Origin: Diplonema papillatum
Lineage: Eukaryota > Euglenozoa > Diplonemea > Diplonemida > Diplonemidae
NCBI GenBank assembly: GCA_030068145.1
Contig: JAPJBO010000102.1
Location: forward strand, 1-64,000
DNA length: 64,000 nucleotides
Direction: 5' to 3'
Below, piece after piece: positions 1 to 11,727 of the stretch; the first letter of the stretch is position 1; each line of letters starts with the position of its first letter. The position numbers and the translations under genes were made by a program. The notes under the pieces are model-generated. The model searched no databases. It was not told where the DNA came from and worked only from the letters and a program-made list of their open reading frames with translations.

Positions 1-245
1 TTTCAAAAAGTTTCCAAAAATAGCAAATTTGAGGAGGAAAGTTCAAGAATCACATCCCATGCCAAAGATTGTTGCTATGCATGTGCTTTGTCTGTCTCTA
101 ATCTGCCCAAAACTTCCACCGATTAAGGACCATCAGAACTTTGAACACACAGACCTCGAAAGGTTTGCTTCCCCCTGTTTTGTTTCCACTACAGTTGGCC
201 ACATACAATGTTGTGAGACAAAGTTTTTTCGGCCGGTTGTGAGGA
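1..245 (+). repeat. Dispersed repeat, inverted partner at 58803-59035
   Basis: This segment matches the reverse complement of 58803-59035 over nearly its whole length with scattered mismatches. Shared landmarks are a GGTTGTGAGGAAC-like block, a GGCCACATACAATG block and an AAAGTTTCCAAAA block. No coding potential is recognised. The two copies lie 58.8 kb apart in opposite orientation. Confidence 0.75.
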
Positions 246-1790
246 ACGCCCAAAGCAAGACGAGCTTTTCCAATCAACCAAACACACGGTCATTGTTGAC
301 CAACCAATTGGGGAAACAACATCTAAGACTGCCTGCATCGGCAGCGCGTTGAGCATGTTTCCGAGGGACACCACGAGGAGGTGCAGGTCAGATTCTTGTC
401 CCTCATGTAGTAAGGAAACACGAGATATGAGACCTTCTCGCTTTCAAAAAGGGGGGCTTGTACTTCCGAAGTTCTGACCATCGAAATAACACTGTTCGCA
501 TGAGCATCGAATTCCTGTGGGGGTTTCTTTGGATGCATCGGTCCGAAATGGAAGAAAACGGGTACCCATAGCTCTCTCATAACCTCTTCAATGACTCACA
601 ACTCCACATACCCAGATAGTTTCCACACGAGACCCGCAGAACCACTCATCGATAACCCTTGACCTTGATCGATGGCCCCGGAGGCCAGTCTTCTTCACTT
701 CCTGGTCTTTAGGGGCCATCTTGTTCAAGGAACGCCAAAAACGGCAATACGCGACTTTCTCCTGTTCTTGAATTCGGAGGGGCTTCTTCCCCGAAGACTA
801 GAAAATCCGCATGACGCTGATTGTTTCCACACGAGACCCGCAGAACCACTCATCAATAACCCCTGGGCCTCCGGAGGCCAGTCTTCTTCACTTCCTGGTC
901 TTTAGGGGCCATCTTGTTCAAGGAACGTCAAAAACGGCAATCCGCGACCTTCTCCTGATGTCGAATTCCCCGAAGTTCCGACCTTAAAAGAATGACGTTT
1001 GTCTGAGCTAAGAATTCCTGTGAGGGCTTCTTTGGATGCATCGGTCTAAAATGGAAGAAAACGGGTACCCATAGCTTTCTCACAACTTCTTCAATGACTC
1101 GCAAATCCGCATACCCAGATTGTTTCCACACGAGACCCGCAGAACCACTCATTGATAACCCCTGGGCCTCCGGAGGCCAGTCTTCTTCACTTCCTGGACT
1201 TTAAGGGCCATCTTGTTCGAGGAACGTCAAAAACGGCAACACGCGACCTTCTCCTGATGTCGAATTCGGGGGGGCTTGTTCCCCGAAGTTCCGACCCTTC
1301 AAAGAATGACGTTTGTCTGAGCTTCGAATTCCTGTGAGGGCTTCTTTGGATGAATCGGTCAAAAACGGAAGAAAACGGGTACCCATAGCTCTCCCAAAAC
1401 CTCTTCAATGACTCGCAAATCCGCATGCTTTGACGGTTTCCGCAAGAAGAGCTTTTCCAATCAACCAAACACACGGTCATTGTTGACCAACCAACTGGGG
1501 AAACAATATCAAAGACTGCCTGCGTCGGCCGCGCGTTCAGCACGTTTCCGAGGGACACCACGAGGAGGTGCAGGTCAGATTCTTGTCCCTCATGTAAAGA
1601 AACGCATGATAAGAGACCTTCTCCCTTTCAAAAGGGGGGGGGCTTGTACTTCCGAAGTTCCGACCGGCGAAAGAACACTGTTCGTATGAGCTACGAATTC
1701 CTGTGAGGGTTTCTTTGGATGAATTGGTCAAAAATTCGAGAAAACGGGTACCCATAGCTCTCCCAGAACCTCTTCAATGACTCGCAAGTG
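246..1790. repeat. Cluster of imperfect dispersed/tandem repeats (family A)
   Basis: A block around TTTCCGAGGGACACCACGAG occurs at about 350-400 and 1545-1600, again at 5800-5850, and more diverged at 6716-6770. Between 580 and 1430 a ~300 bp unit recurs about three times. Its landmarks are CCACACGAGACCCGCAGAAC, a CTTCTTCACTTCCTGG stretch and GAAAACGGGTACCCATAGCT. Short ORFs here change frame between copies and look like no known protein. The origin may be a decayed retroelement, because an RT remnant lies beside another copy at 6552-6737. Confidence 0.7.
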
Positions 1791-2160
1791 GGCATACCTT
1801 GGTTGGTTTCGCGCGAAACCTCAAAGACCAGCTTTTCGGATCACCAAATTCGTCCGACATCGTCGCCATTCATTGTGAACTTGTTCTTTGGTACTAAATT
1901 TTCCTGTTTTTGTTGCGTTTTTCGCTCTCTTTCGAGTCGGCCTCTTCACAAAGAGGCCGTATCTAGAAGGAAGGCTAAACACACTGAGAATCAATCCAAT
2001 CCACGAGGGGGCCCGCAGGGCAACCGAGACTATAAATATTTGTGGCTTCAAAACCCGTCCGTCCGTCACAGTAAGATTTTCCTTGTTTAAAATTCACCTT
2101 CGTCGAAAATTTTTATAAAACTCAAAAAAAAAAATTCAATAGGGTCCCCTACAGAAATCC
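1791..2160 (+). repeat. Family A terminal segment, second copy at 6225-6430
   Basis: A CACGAGGGGGCCCGC block followed by a CACCGAGA-like block, with a GAGGCC hairpin upstream, is shared with 6300-6420. TATAAATA at about 2031-2038 is the only promoter-like string and has no gene attached. No coding sequence is seen. Confidence 0.5.
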
Positions 2161-2515
2161 GCGAAATAGCCTATAACAGTCCAGGTGTCAGGATTGGTCG
2201 GGTTTGCAGCACAGGTTTGTAATGTTTTTGTGCACCGCACCAACGACTCTCACTTACAGGTACTGCTTTGAAGAATCCAGGGGCAGTCCAAGTGCCCCCC
2301 GATTTGGGAATTAAAAAATTAAAGGAAGAATTCGACATACTGTACTCACACTCTTGTGGCTTCCCCCTTTTGCGCATCGCTTCATCGATATATTGCTTCA
2401 TCGATTCATTGCTTCATCTATTGCTTTGCGTTTCTTTGTTGACTTCTTGTGCAGCAAGCTGGACCCTAAGTGCAATGCAAACAACACACCTTTCGTTCTG
2501 CCACTGTTTGTTGTA
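2161..2515. other. No gene recognised
   Basis: Mixed sequence with three short imperfect copies of a TTGCTTCATCGAT-like motif at about 2381-2432, just ahead of the triplet array. No credible ORF is seen. Confidence 0.5.
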
Positions 2516-2922
2516 GGTGCTGTTGATGCTGTTGATGCTGTTGATGCTGTTGATGCTGTTGATGCTGTTGCTGCTGTTGATGCTGTTGGTGCTGTTGATG
2601 CTGTTGGTGCTGTTGATGCTGTTGGTGCTGTTGGTGCTGTTGGTGCTGTTGGTGCTGCTGTTGATGCTGTTGGTGCTGTTGGTGCTGTTGGTGCTGTTGT
2701 GCTGCTGTTGATGCTGTTGATGCTGTTGATGCTGTTGATGCTGTTGATGCTGTTGATGCTGTTGATGCTGTTGATGCTGTTGCTGCTGTTGCTGCTGTTG
2801 CTGCTGTTGCTGCTGTTGCTGCTGTTGCTGCTGTTGGTGCTGTTGGTGCTGTTGGTGCTGTTGGTGCTGTTGGTGCTGTTGGTGCTGTTGGTGCTGTTGG
2901 TGCTGTTGGTGCTGTTGGTGCT
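2516..2922. repeat. CTG/TTG-type triplet array (CAG/CAA on minus strand)
   Basis: About 400 bp of uninterrupted triplets made of TGTTGA, TGCTGT, TGTTGG and TGCTGC blocks, grouped into homogeneous sub-arrays: GATGCTGTT, then GGTGCTGTT, GATGCTGTT, GCTGCTGTT and GGTGCTGTT. All frames stay open. The minus-strand frame would read poly-Gln/His/Asn, but there is no flanking conserved protein or splice context, so I treat it as a repeat. Confidence 0.9.
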
Positions 2923-2939
2923 TGGGCAATGGTATGTGT

Positions 2940-4070
2940 TTGTTTCTGCTTCCTGACTCCTGCTGACGCTCCCCCCTCATCTTCTGCTTCTCTATCTGCT
3001 GCCCCTGCTGCTGCCAGCTGTTACCCTGGCTGCCCCTCCTAGCTGATGCTCATCTTGCTTATTCCCCTGTTGATGCAGCTGCTGCTGCTCCTCTATCTGC
3101 TGCCCCTCTAGCTGTTGCTCCTCCAGCTGCACTCATCTTGCTTCGTCCCTCTTTGCGGCTCCTCTAGCTGCTGCTCCTCTAGCTGCTCCTGTCTTGCCTC
3201 CAGTGGTTGCTCATCTTGCTTCCTTCTTGCTGCTGCTCCTCGAGCTGCTGCTCATCTTCCTTCTTCCCTCTTGCTGTAGCTCTTCCTCCTGCTTCTGCTC
3301 CTCTATCTGCCGCCCCTCTAGCTGTTCTATCCTCTAGCTGCTGCTCATCTTGCTTCTTTCTCTCTTCTTCCTGCTTCTGCTCCTCTTTCTGTTGCCCCTC
3401 TAGCTGATTTATCCTAGCTGCTGCTCCTCTAGCTGCTACTCATCTTGCTTCTTCCCTCTTTGCTGCTCCTCGAGCTGCTGCTCATCTTGCTCCTGCTCAT
3501 CTTCCTTCTTCCCTCTTGCTGTAGCTCTTCCTCCTGCTTCTGCTCCTCTATCTGCTGCCCCTCTAGCTGTTCTATCCTCTAGCTGCTGCTCATCTTGCTT
3601 CTTTCTCTCTTGCTGCAGCTCTTCCTCCTGCTTCTGCTCCTCTTTCTGTTGCCCCTCTAGCTGTTTTATCCTAGCTGCTGCTCCTCTAGCTGCTACTCAT
3701 CTTGCTTCTTCCCTCTTTGCTGCTCCTCGAGCTGCTGCTCATCTTGCTCCTGCTCATCTTCCTTCCCCTCTTGCTGCAGCTCTTCCTCCTGCTTCTGCTC
3801 CTCTATCTGCTGCCCCTCTAGCTGTTCTATCCTCTAGCTGCTGCTCATCTTGCTTCTTTCCTCTTGCTGCTGCTCCTCTCTTGCCTCTAGCTGCTGCTCA
3901 TCTTGCTTCTTTCCTCTTGCTGCTGCTCCTCGAGCTGCTGCTCATCTTGCTCCGGCTCGTCTTCCTTCTTCCCTCTTGCTGTAGCTCTTCCTCCTGCTTC
4001 TGCTCCTCTATCTGCTGCCCCTCTAGCTGTTTTATCTTCTAGCTGCTGCTCCTCCTGTCTGCTGCTCATC
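2940..4070. repeat. Pyrimidine-rich imperfect tandem array
   Basis: The plus strand is almost all C and T, with interspersed CTGCTG and AGCTG blocks. Longer units of roughly 240-260 bp recur from about 3230, 3480, 3720 and 3900, each carrying TCTTCCTCCTGCTTCTGCTC and CCCCTCTAGCTGTT. The minus strand is polypurine and reads as Glu/Gln/Lys/Arg-rich frames. Strong strand asymmetry over more than 1 kb makes triplex or R-loop formation plausible. No gene is supported. Confidence 0.85.
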
Positions 4071-4079
4071 ACGCTACAG

Positions 4080-5670
4080 CTCGATAGCAAGACCTCAAAT
4101 TCCCCAAGAGTCGCGTCTGAATGATAAAGAGCGGCACAAGAACGACTGCAAATTGGCCGATAATCAAACAGCGGCACGAGAACGACTGCAACTGTGGGCG
4201 GCAATGACAGATGACAGATGAACGGAGCTAGACCACAAATGTCCAAAGAGCCATGCCTGAATGACAGCAAACGGCCAAAGTGCGGTACGAGAACGACTGC
4301 AAATGTCCATAACACCTGTCTTTTTTTCCTTCAAGGACAGCAGATGACCGCAGAACGGTGCCAGAATGACAGCCAATGTCCAAGGAGCGGCGCCAGAACG
4401 ACTGCAGATCGCCAGGGATTGCCCCAAGAATGACAGCCATTGACCAATGAACAGCGTTAGAATTACACAAATGCCCATGAGCCACGCCTGAATGACAGTG
4501 AACGGGCAAAAGAGCGGCGCTAGAACGACTGCAATGGCCAAACTACGGAACGAGAACGACTGCAACTGGCCGGAGATCGCCCAGGAAGGACAGCCAATGA
4601 CCAAAGAGCGGCACCAGAATGACAGTGAACGGCCATAGAGCGGTACCAGAACGACTGTGCCAGAATGCCAGCCAATGGCCAAGGAATGCGCCAGAACGAC
4701 TGCAGATTGCCAGAGATCGCCCCCAGAATGACAGCCAATGACCCGCAAGCGGCACTAGAATGACTGCCTATGACCAACGAACGGCGCTAAAATGACCACA
4801 AATGCCCATGAGCCACACCTGAATGACGGACCAAGAGCGGCGCTGAAACGACTGCAATGGCCAAACTGCGGAACGAGAACGACTACAACTGGCCGGAGAT
4901 CGCCCAGGAAGGACAGCCAATGACCAACGAGCGGTACCAGAATGACAGTGAACGGCCATAGAGCGGTACCAGAACGACTGTGCCAGAATGCCAGCAAATG
5001 GCCAAGGAGCGGCGCCAGAACGACTCCCAATGACCAAAGAATGCCGCCAGAACGACTACAAATGCCCATAGAGCCTGAATGACGGCGGTCGGCCAAAGAG
5101 CGGCGCTAGAACGACTGCAAATGTCCAAAGAACGGCGCTTGAACGACTGCAAATTGCCCAAGAGCAGCGCCAGCATGACTGAAAATGGCCAAACTGCGGC
5201 GCGAGAACGACTGCAACAGGCTGGAGACCGCCCAGGAATGACAGCCAATGACCAAAGAGCGGCACCAGAATGACAGTGAACAGCCACAGAGTGGTACGAG
5301 AACGACTGCAAATGTCTAAATCACCTTGCTTGAGGGACGGCAAATGACCGCAGAACGGTGCCAGACTGACAGCCAATGACCAGCAAGCGGCACCAGAATG
5401 ACTGCCAACGACCAAAGAACAGAGCTAGAATGACCACAAATGCCCAAAGAGCCGCGCCTGAATGACAGCGAACCGCCAAAGAGCGGTACTAGAGCGACTG
5501 CAAATGTCCAAAGCACCTTTGTTTGAAGGACGGCAAATGACTGCAGAACGGTGCCAGATTGACAGCCAATGGCCAAGGATTGGCACCAGAACGACTGCCA
5601 ATCGCCAGAGATCGTTCCAAGAATGACAGCCAATGAATGACCAGCAAGCGGCACCAGAATTAACGAACAG
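4080..5670 (+). repeat. ~32 bp minisatellite array with ~324 bp higher-order unit
   Basis: The degenerate monomer is roughly AGCGGCRCCAGAAYGACWGC followed by AAYGGCCAA, about 32 bp long and repeated throughout. A higher-order unit is visible: the CGGAACGAGAACGAC block at 4546 recurs at 4869 and, diverged, near 5195, so the spacing is about 324 bp or ten monomers. The minus strand stays open in more than one frame, giving long spurious ORFs rich in Leu, Ser, Phe and His. The same monomer family fills much of 6994-11934. Confidence 0.9.
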
Positions 5671-5679
5671 CGTGACACG

Positions 5680-6430
5680 TGAATGGTATCGTTTGGCTGA
5701 ACAGGAAACTGTCCAAACCTGTCAAAGAATCCTGATCAATCATCAGGCAAAGACAGTTGGATAAACAACAAAGACTGCCTGCGTCGGCCGCGCTTGCAGC
5801 GCGTTTCCGAGGAACACCACGAGGAGGTGCAGGTCAGATTTTTGTCCCTCATGTCAAAAACAAGCAATGAGCCATCGTCTGGACTTCGAAGCGGAGGATG
5901 ATGAGGAATATCCTTTGTGTGACTCTTGATCCCTTTGAAGAGTTTCCTGCAGTTCACAGCGCCACCTTGCCAAAGGAGCTCTCAACAATGCGATGAGTGC
6001 CCCTGATGTCGAAATGGGGAAGAAGTTCCGATCTTCGAAAGAACGTCGTTCGTCTGTACTTCGAATTCCTGTGAGGGTTTCTTCAGATGCATCGGTCAAA
6101 ACCATCATCAAATTGAGCACGCGCACCGCTCTCTGCACTTGTTCACTTAATCGCAAAAAAAATGGCATACTTCATTGTTTCCGGTGGGCGCCAAAACAAC
6201 CGGCATTGAACCTCGTCACCCCGCCATCTTTTATTTTGGTGTCATGTTCTTCCGGTTGTTTTTATTACCTTTTTTGTCGTTTCAATTTGAATGGTTTCAA
6301 CTTCTTCTTGCTCGAGTCGGGCCTCCCATAGATGAGAGGCCCCCTTTCCTGGACAAGACGGCCGCCTTCTTTCAAAGGTTCGGGATTCACGAGGGGGCCC
6401 GCTAGGGCCACCGAGAGCATCGTACGGGAA
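5680..6430. repeat. Further family A copies
   Basis: 5750-5860 repeats the GACTGCCTGC...CACCACGAGGAGGTGCAGG block of 330-400 and 1510-1590. 6020-6100 repeats the TTCGAATTCCTGTGAGGG block. 6225-6420 matches 1870-2050. No intact ORF is seen. Confidence 0.65.
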
Positions 6431-6551
6431 ACAAATGGGGCTAGGGGTGTGTTGGGCTAGTTCCTTTTCAATTTTCTCGTGGGATACGAGAAGAACCCTC
6501 TTCCTCCGCGTCCACCCGCGGGGAAGATCTTACACCCAAAGAGAAGTTCCT

Positions 6552-6737
6552 TCACCAAGCGGCCATGTCATTTTGCGAATGGACTTGCCCGCGTAGCACC
6601 ACTCGACCCACGGCAGCAGCTCCGGTAGATATCATCGCGTCCCTGTGAACTGAGTTGAAAGCGTTTTTCAGGTCGACTTTCAGAATGACCTTTCCCGACC
6701 TTGGCTGCGTTTCGAAAAACACGTTTCCAGGGGACAC
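6552..6737 (-). pseudogene. Reverse-transcriptase fragment (motif A region)
   Basis: A 61-codon minus-strand frame contains ILKVDLKNAFNSVHRD. This is the RT palm motif A of LINE-type and related retroelements: the catalytic Asp in VDLKNAF followed by the NSVHR helix. Nothing before or after it in any frame continues the RT (no YxDD motif), so this is a relic of about 40 recognisable residues. A diverged family A repeat overlaps its upstream end (about 6716-6770). The element class cannot be fixed from so short a piece. Confidence 0.6.
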
Positions 6738-6759
6738 CGCGAGGAGGTGGCAAGTCAGA

Positions 6760-6993
6760 TTTTGTCCCCCAACCTTCTCAGGTCACTTTTTGACAAAAAA
6801 AAATTGGCCCAAAAGGGCCAAAAACTGGTTCACGGGTCGCTTTTTGTGACTTTTTCGGGTCATTTTGGGTCACTTTTTCGCACTTTTTCGGACTTTGGTG
6901 GTTACTATTAGTTTGTGGGTACGGTTGTCCGTCTGTCTGTCTGTCCGTCTGTCCGAACCCGCGACTTTCTCAGGTCACTTTTTGACAAACCCG
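6760..6993. repeat. Low-complexity stretch and GTCY microsatellite
   Basis: Repeated GTCACTTTTT and TTTTTCGG words occupy 6778-6895, and GTCTGTCTGTCTGTCC-type tetranucleotides occupy about 6926-6956. No gene. Confidence 0.6.
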
Positions 6994-7667
6994 GATATCA
7001 GAACGGCGTTTGAATGACCACGAATGCCTGAGAAGTGGCACCAGATTGACAGCCAACGGTCACAGATCGGCGCTCTAGACTGCGGATGACAAAGTAATGG
7101 CGTTTGAATGACATCAAACGCCCATACATCGGCGCCAGCGACACAGCAAACGGCCCTCGACTGACTGCAAATGACCAAAGACCGGCGCTAGAATAACAAC
7201 AAACTACCAAGGATCGGCGCCAGAACGCTACATCATGCAACAGCAAATGGCCAAGGAGCACTGAAAACAGCGTTCGAATGACATCAAACGCCCAAAGATC
7301 GGCAACAAACGACGAAACCTCGATGGAAGCTACAACAACAACAAACGCTCAATGACCGGCGCCAAAACGCTTCATCATGTCCAACGGACGAAGCCAGAAT
7401 AACAGCAAATGGGAAAGGAGCTGCGGTAGAACGACTACGAATGCCCAGAGAGCGGTGGCAGATGACAGCGATCGGATAACAGAACGGCGTTTGGATGACC
7501 ACGAATGCCTAATAAGTGGCGCCAGATTGACAGCGAACGGCCACAGATCGGCGTTCGATAGACTGCGAATGACCAAAGAACGGTGTTTGAATGACATCAA
7601 ACGCCCGTAAGCGAAATCCTAAAAACGCTTGATGCACGGTAGATGGCCAGATAACAGAACCAGCATG
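6994..7667 (+). repeat. Left arm of large inverted repeat
   Basis: This arm is the approximate reverse complement of 10836-11643. The outer end, GATATCAGAACGGCGTTTGA, pairs with the mirrored string ending at 11643. The inner end, a CGGTAGATGGCC block near 7640, pairs with 10852-10865. The arm is built of the same ~32 bp minisatellite monomers as 4080-5670. About 3.2 kb separates the arms, so the locus could form a very long hairpin. Confidence 0.8.
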
Positions 7668-7680
7668 TGGCGCATTTGAA

Positions 7681-7736
7681 GGCCTGATTTTGACAGTAAC
7701 TGGTAGGTAGCTGACAGTAACTGGCAGGTAACTTTT
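7681..7736 (+). repeat. Left copy of ~55 bp direct repeat
   Basis: GGCCTGATTTTGACAGTAAC, then a TGGTAGGTA block, a second ACAGTAACTGGCAGGTA-type block and AACTTT. It recurs at 9374-9428 in the same orientation. Together they bracket 7737-9373. Confidence 0.75.
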
Positions 7737-9373
7737 TTTCAGCCTCAAAATAAATATTTTTGTGCAGCTTTTCGCACTTAGCAGAAAAAAGGGCTCGGAA
7801 ACTTCGACGCTTACAAGGCTCGATCCCTTCGCAACAGATGCCAAGATGTGATGGAGGAAAAACAACCCATGTACTCTTGCAGCAAATCATCAATTCTCGT
7901 TGACATCTCCTTCGTGGAAGAACAGCGGCGGGTCCAATGGTCTCTTGTCTTGGTCGACTTCTGTATAAGGGCATCCGGGGGAATTCGTTGTCGTGTCTTG
8001 GATTTGCACATCTGGGGGCCCTTCGCTGCAACTTTTGTGTGAGTCTCCATGTCACCCTCAAGCAAGCTTGCATGCAGAAAGTCGATGTCCTTCTCATCCT
8101 CGCTCTCTTGCCACTCCAACACAGGCCTTCCTTTTTTCGCTGGCTTATTGTCGATTTTGCTCCTCTAGCTTGGCACTGCTGAAGTGGTACTGGTCTCTGC
8201 CAGTCCGTTCTGTAGTCCAAGCGGAATGGAATCGTTTCCTTTTCCGAGCTTCAACGTTTTCTGCTGCCAACTGCTTGGTGTTGCCCCACAGCCGCTTTTC
8301 TTCGACCAGCTGCTTCTTTCGCTCTGTTACCAAGAGAGCAAGAAGCTCTTTGAGACGACCCTGAGGAAGGATGACAAGGATGACAGTCGGTAACTCGGAC
8401 TCCTTACAGCAAACCTTTGCCTTACCATCTCGTCACGAACTCTTGTGGTTTGCATCTCGCAAGATTCGCTTCATTTTCCCTCATGCCCCTTCCAGCACTG
8501 GGACCAAGCACCACGAGCCACTTCATGATCGAGATCGTCGGAGGGACAGTACTTTGTGATACTCGTAGTACAGCCCGCTTGCGATGCGGAGGAGGAATTC
8601 CACTTCGGATGCGCTGGAGATACTGGGTATGAGAACCTTTGACCTCTTCACTCTAAAAGGTGAGGATAGTTTCCTATCTTGTGCTGCAGGTTCCATGAGG
8701 TCTTTCTTGCCGGGCAGGTAAAGTTACTGCATCGTCTGATCGGCTTGCACGTGAGTGGCAACAAAAATAAGCATGGGGGCTGGCTCACTCCCTATCCTTG
8801 CTCCCTGCCGTTCAAGGGACCTTACTACTTCGTTTTGAATCAGAAACAGCGGGAAGCCTCCGTTGGTGCTGCCATAACAGAAAGGTGGAGGGGGCGATGG
8901 GGACTGTAGGAAAATGAAGCCAGAAATCACATTCTGGAAAAGTCTTGTGGCTGGTGGACGAATTCGTCACTACGGCTTTTCTCCGAGGGACTGGATGTTG
9001 CACGGCATAACAGGTTGCGGGGTCGGTCGCGGTGTGTCGGTTACAATCGTTTGACGGGATGTTCGGTGGAGCACTTGGTCGCTGGAGGCTTTCCTTACCC
9101 GCCACTTGTGGACAATTTATTAATGTTTTCCAAGTAAGCACCACAAAGTCTCATCTCACCAGCAGGCGGGGGGTACACCGTCCTGCGCGTTTTCACTGCC
9201 CTTTGCGGTTTGTTTAGTGTCAGGTTTTAGATAATTTGTGTGAGGTTTCTATCCTCTCTCGTTATTTCGCACACAACTTGGATGCATCCCTCGGGAAACC
9301 CGCCCAGGTGGTGAAACCCCCAAACTTTCTAGTACACACCAGTACGAACTGGGGGAAAAAAATATTGAAAACC
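7737..9373. other. 1.64 kb non-satellite segment between direct repeats, no gene assigned
   Basis: Unlike its surroundings this stretch contains no minisatellite monomers. Minus-strand frames at 7811-8122 and 8145-8333 are charged and look coding-like, for example MVTERKKQLVEEKRLWG at the start of the latter. They lie in different frames and match no family I recognise. Its position between direct repeats inside an inverted repeat suggests an insertion, but I could not find terminal inverted repeats. Confidence 0.4.
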
Positions 9374-9428
9374 GGCCTGATTTTGACAGTAACTGGTAGG
9401 TACCTGGCAGTACCTGCTAGGTAACTTT
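9374..9428 (+). repeat. Right copy of ~55 bp direct repeat
   Basis: Same orientation and word order as 7681-7736, with a few substitutions in the second half (TACCTGGCAGTACCTGCTAG). Confidence 0.75.
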
Positions 9429-9445
9429 GCTCGATACCAAACGCG

Positions 9446-10780
9446 CCAGCATGACAATATATAAATATAGCGAGGCTAGAATGTGCACAATGCGACCAAT
9501 GAGCGGCGCTCTCCGTCCTTTGGACGTGATGAAGCGTTTTGGCGCTGATCCTTGGGCGTTTGTTGTTATTCTAGCGCCTGTCTGTGGTAATTTGCAGTCA
9601 GTCGAGGGCCGTTTGTTGTCTCCCTGGCGCCGATCTTTGGGCATTGGATGTCATTAAATCGCCGTTTTTTTGTCATTAGCAGTCGCTCGAGCGCCGATCT
9701 GTGGCCGTTGGCTGTCATTCCGCCGCCGCTTTCTGGGCATTCGTAGTCATTGGCCATTTGCTGTTATTCTGGCTCCGTCCTATGGGCGTGATGAAGCGTT
9801 TTGGCGCTGATCTTTGGGCGATTGCTGTTATTCTAGCGCCTGTCTTTGGTAATTTGCAGTCGGTCGAGGGCCGTTTGTTGTCTTTTGGCGCCGATCTTCG
9901 GGCATTGGACGTCATTAAACCGCCGTTTTTTTGTCATTAGCAGTCGCTCGAGCGCCGATCTGTTATCCGCCTGCTGTCATTCCGCCGCCGCTTTCTGGGC
10001 ATTCGTAGTCGTTCTACCGCCGCTCATTGGCCATTTGCTGTTATTCTGGCTCCGTCCTGTGGACGTGATGAAGCGATTTGGCGCTGATCTTTGGGTGTTT
10101 GTTGTTATTCTAGTGCCTGTCTTTGGAAATTCTCAGTCGGTCAAGGGCCGTTTGTTGTCTCCCTGGGCCTTTGTAGTCTTTCTTGCGCCGTTCTCTGGCC
10201 ATTTGCAGTCGTTCTGGCGCCATTCTTTGACCATTGGCACTCAGTCAAGCTCCGTTCTTTGGACATTGGTAGTCGTCCTTGCGCCGTGCGTTGGTCATTT
10301 GCTTTCATCCTTTGGGCGATCACTGGCGCCGCTCGTTGGTCATTGGCTGGTATTCTTGGCACTGTCTCCGGTCATTTGCAGTCGTTCTATCGCTGCTCTC
10401 TGCCCATTGGCAGTCATGCTGACGCCGTTCTGTGGCCATTTGCTGTCCTTCAAGCGCCGTTCATTGGCCACGAGAGCACCGCCCTTTGTCCATTCACTGT
10501 CAGTCTGCCGCCGCTGTTGAAGAGAATTGGTAGTCATTCGAATTCTATTCTTTGGCCAGCGACGGTTGTTCTAGTTCTAGCATTATTCTTCGACCGTTGG
10601 CAGTCATTGCCACGAGAGCACCGCCCTTTGGCCATTCACTGTCAGTCTGCCGCCGCTGTTGAAGAGAATTAGTAGTCATTCCAATTCCATTCTTTGGCCA
10701 GCGACGGTGGTTCTAGTTCTAGCATTATTCTTCGACCGTTGGCAGCCAGTCTAGCGCCGTTATTTGAACTTTGGTAGTCA
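9446..10780 (-). repeat. Minisatellite array, opposite orientation, ~275 bp higher-order unit
   Basis: The monomer seen at 4080-5670 appears here as its reverse complement. Higher-order units begin near 9511, 9781 and 10061, each with TGATGAAGCG, TGGCGCTGATC and GAGGGCCGTTTGTTGTCT landmarks. A separate ~143 bp unit (CACGAGAGCACCGCCCTTTG) is duplicated at about 10467-10610 and 10610-10745. 9446-9510 is also the inverse of about 10778-10844, so the array is bounded by a smaller inverted repeat. Long plus-strand ORFs here are by-products of the array. Confidence 0.85.
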
Positions 10781-10835
10781 TTCTAGCGCCGCTCATTGGT
10801 CGCATTGTGCTCATTCTAGCGTCGCTATATATTGT

Positions 10836-11643
10836 CATGCTGGTGCTGTTATCGGGCCATCTACCGTGCATCAAGCGTTTTTAGGATTTTGCTTCCGGGC
10901 GTTTGATGTCATTCAAACACCGTTCTTTGGTCAGTCTATCGAACGCCGATCTGTGGCCGTTCGCTGTCAATCTGGTGCCACTTCTTAGGCATTCGTGGTC
11001 ATCCAATCGGCATTCTATTATCAGCGATCGCTGTCATCTGCCACCGCTCTCTGGGCATTCGTAGTCGTTCTACCGCAGCTCCTTTCCCATTTGCTGTTAT
11101 TCTGGCTTCGTCCTTTGGACATGATGAAGCGTTTTGGCGCCGGTCATTGAGCCGTTGTTGTTGTTGTAGCTTCCATCGAGGTTTCGGCGTTTGCTGCCGA
11201 TCTTTGGGCGTTTGTTGTTATTCTAGCGTTCTTTGGTCTTTGCAGTCAATCGAGGACCGCTCTTTCGTCGTTTGTTGCCGATCTTTGGGCGTTTGATGTC
11301 ATTCGAACACTGTTTTCTTTGTCCGCCGCTCTCTGGACATTCGTCGTCGTTCTACCGCTACTCCTTGGCCATTTGCTGTTGTCCTGACACCGCCCTTTGC
11401 GCATGATGAAGTGTTCTGGCGCCGATCCTTGGTAGTTGTTGTTATTCTAGCGCCGGTCTCTAGTCATTTGCAGTCGAGGGCCGTTTGCTGTGTCGCTGGC
11501 GCCGATGTATGGGCGTTTGATGTCATTCAAACACCGTTACTTTGCCATTTACAGTCGCTCGAGCGCCGATGTGTGGCCGTTGGCTGTCAATCTGGTGCCA
11601 CTTCTCAGGCATTCGTGGTCATTCAAACGCCGTTCTGATATCA
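10836..11643 (-). repeat. Right arm of large inverted repeat
   Basis: Approximate reverse complement of 6994-7667. It is about 130 bp longer because of extra monomers around 11150-11400. It ends in ...CGCCGTTCTGATATC. Confidence 0.8.
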
Positions 11644-11727
11644 GCTTGCTGTCATTCCGTCGCCGCTTTATTGGCACTCGTAGTCGTTCTACCGCCGCTC
11701 ATTGGCCATTTGCTGTTATTCTGGCTC

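Noticed and set aside
2031-2038. TATAAATA as a promoter
   Set aside because: No gene starts downstream; lies in a dispersed repeat.
2354-2980. Poly-Leu/Val/Ala and poly-Gln/His ORFs over the triplet array
   Set aside because: Pure repeat translation on both strands with no flanking conserved sequence.
4164-5678. Long minus-strand ORFs such as 4164-4748 and 5316-5678
   Set aside because: Open frames occur in several registers because the satellite monomer lacks stops on that strand; the peptides just repeat the monomer.
9846-10672. Plus-strand ORFs of 224 and 193 codons
   Set aside because: Same satellite artefact in the opposite orientation.
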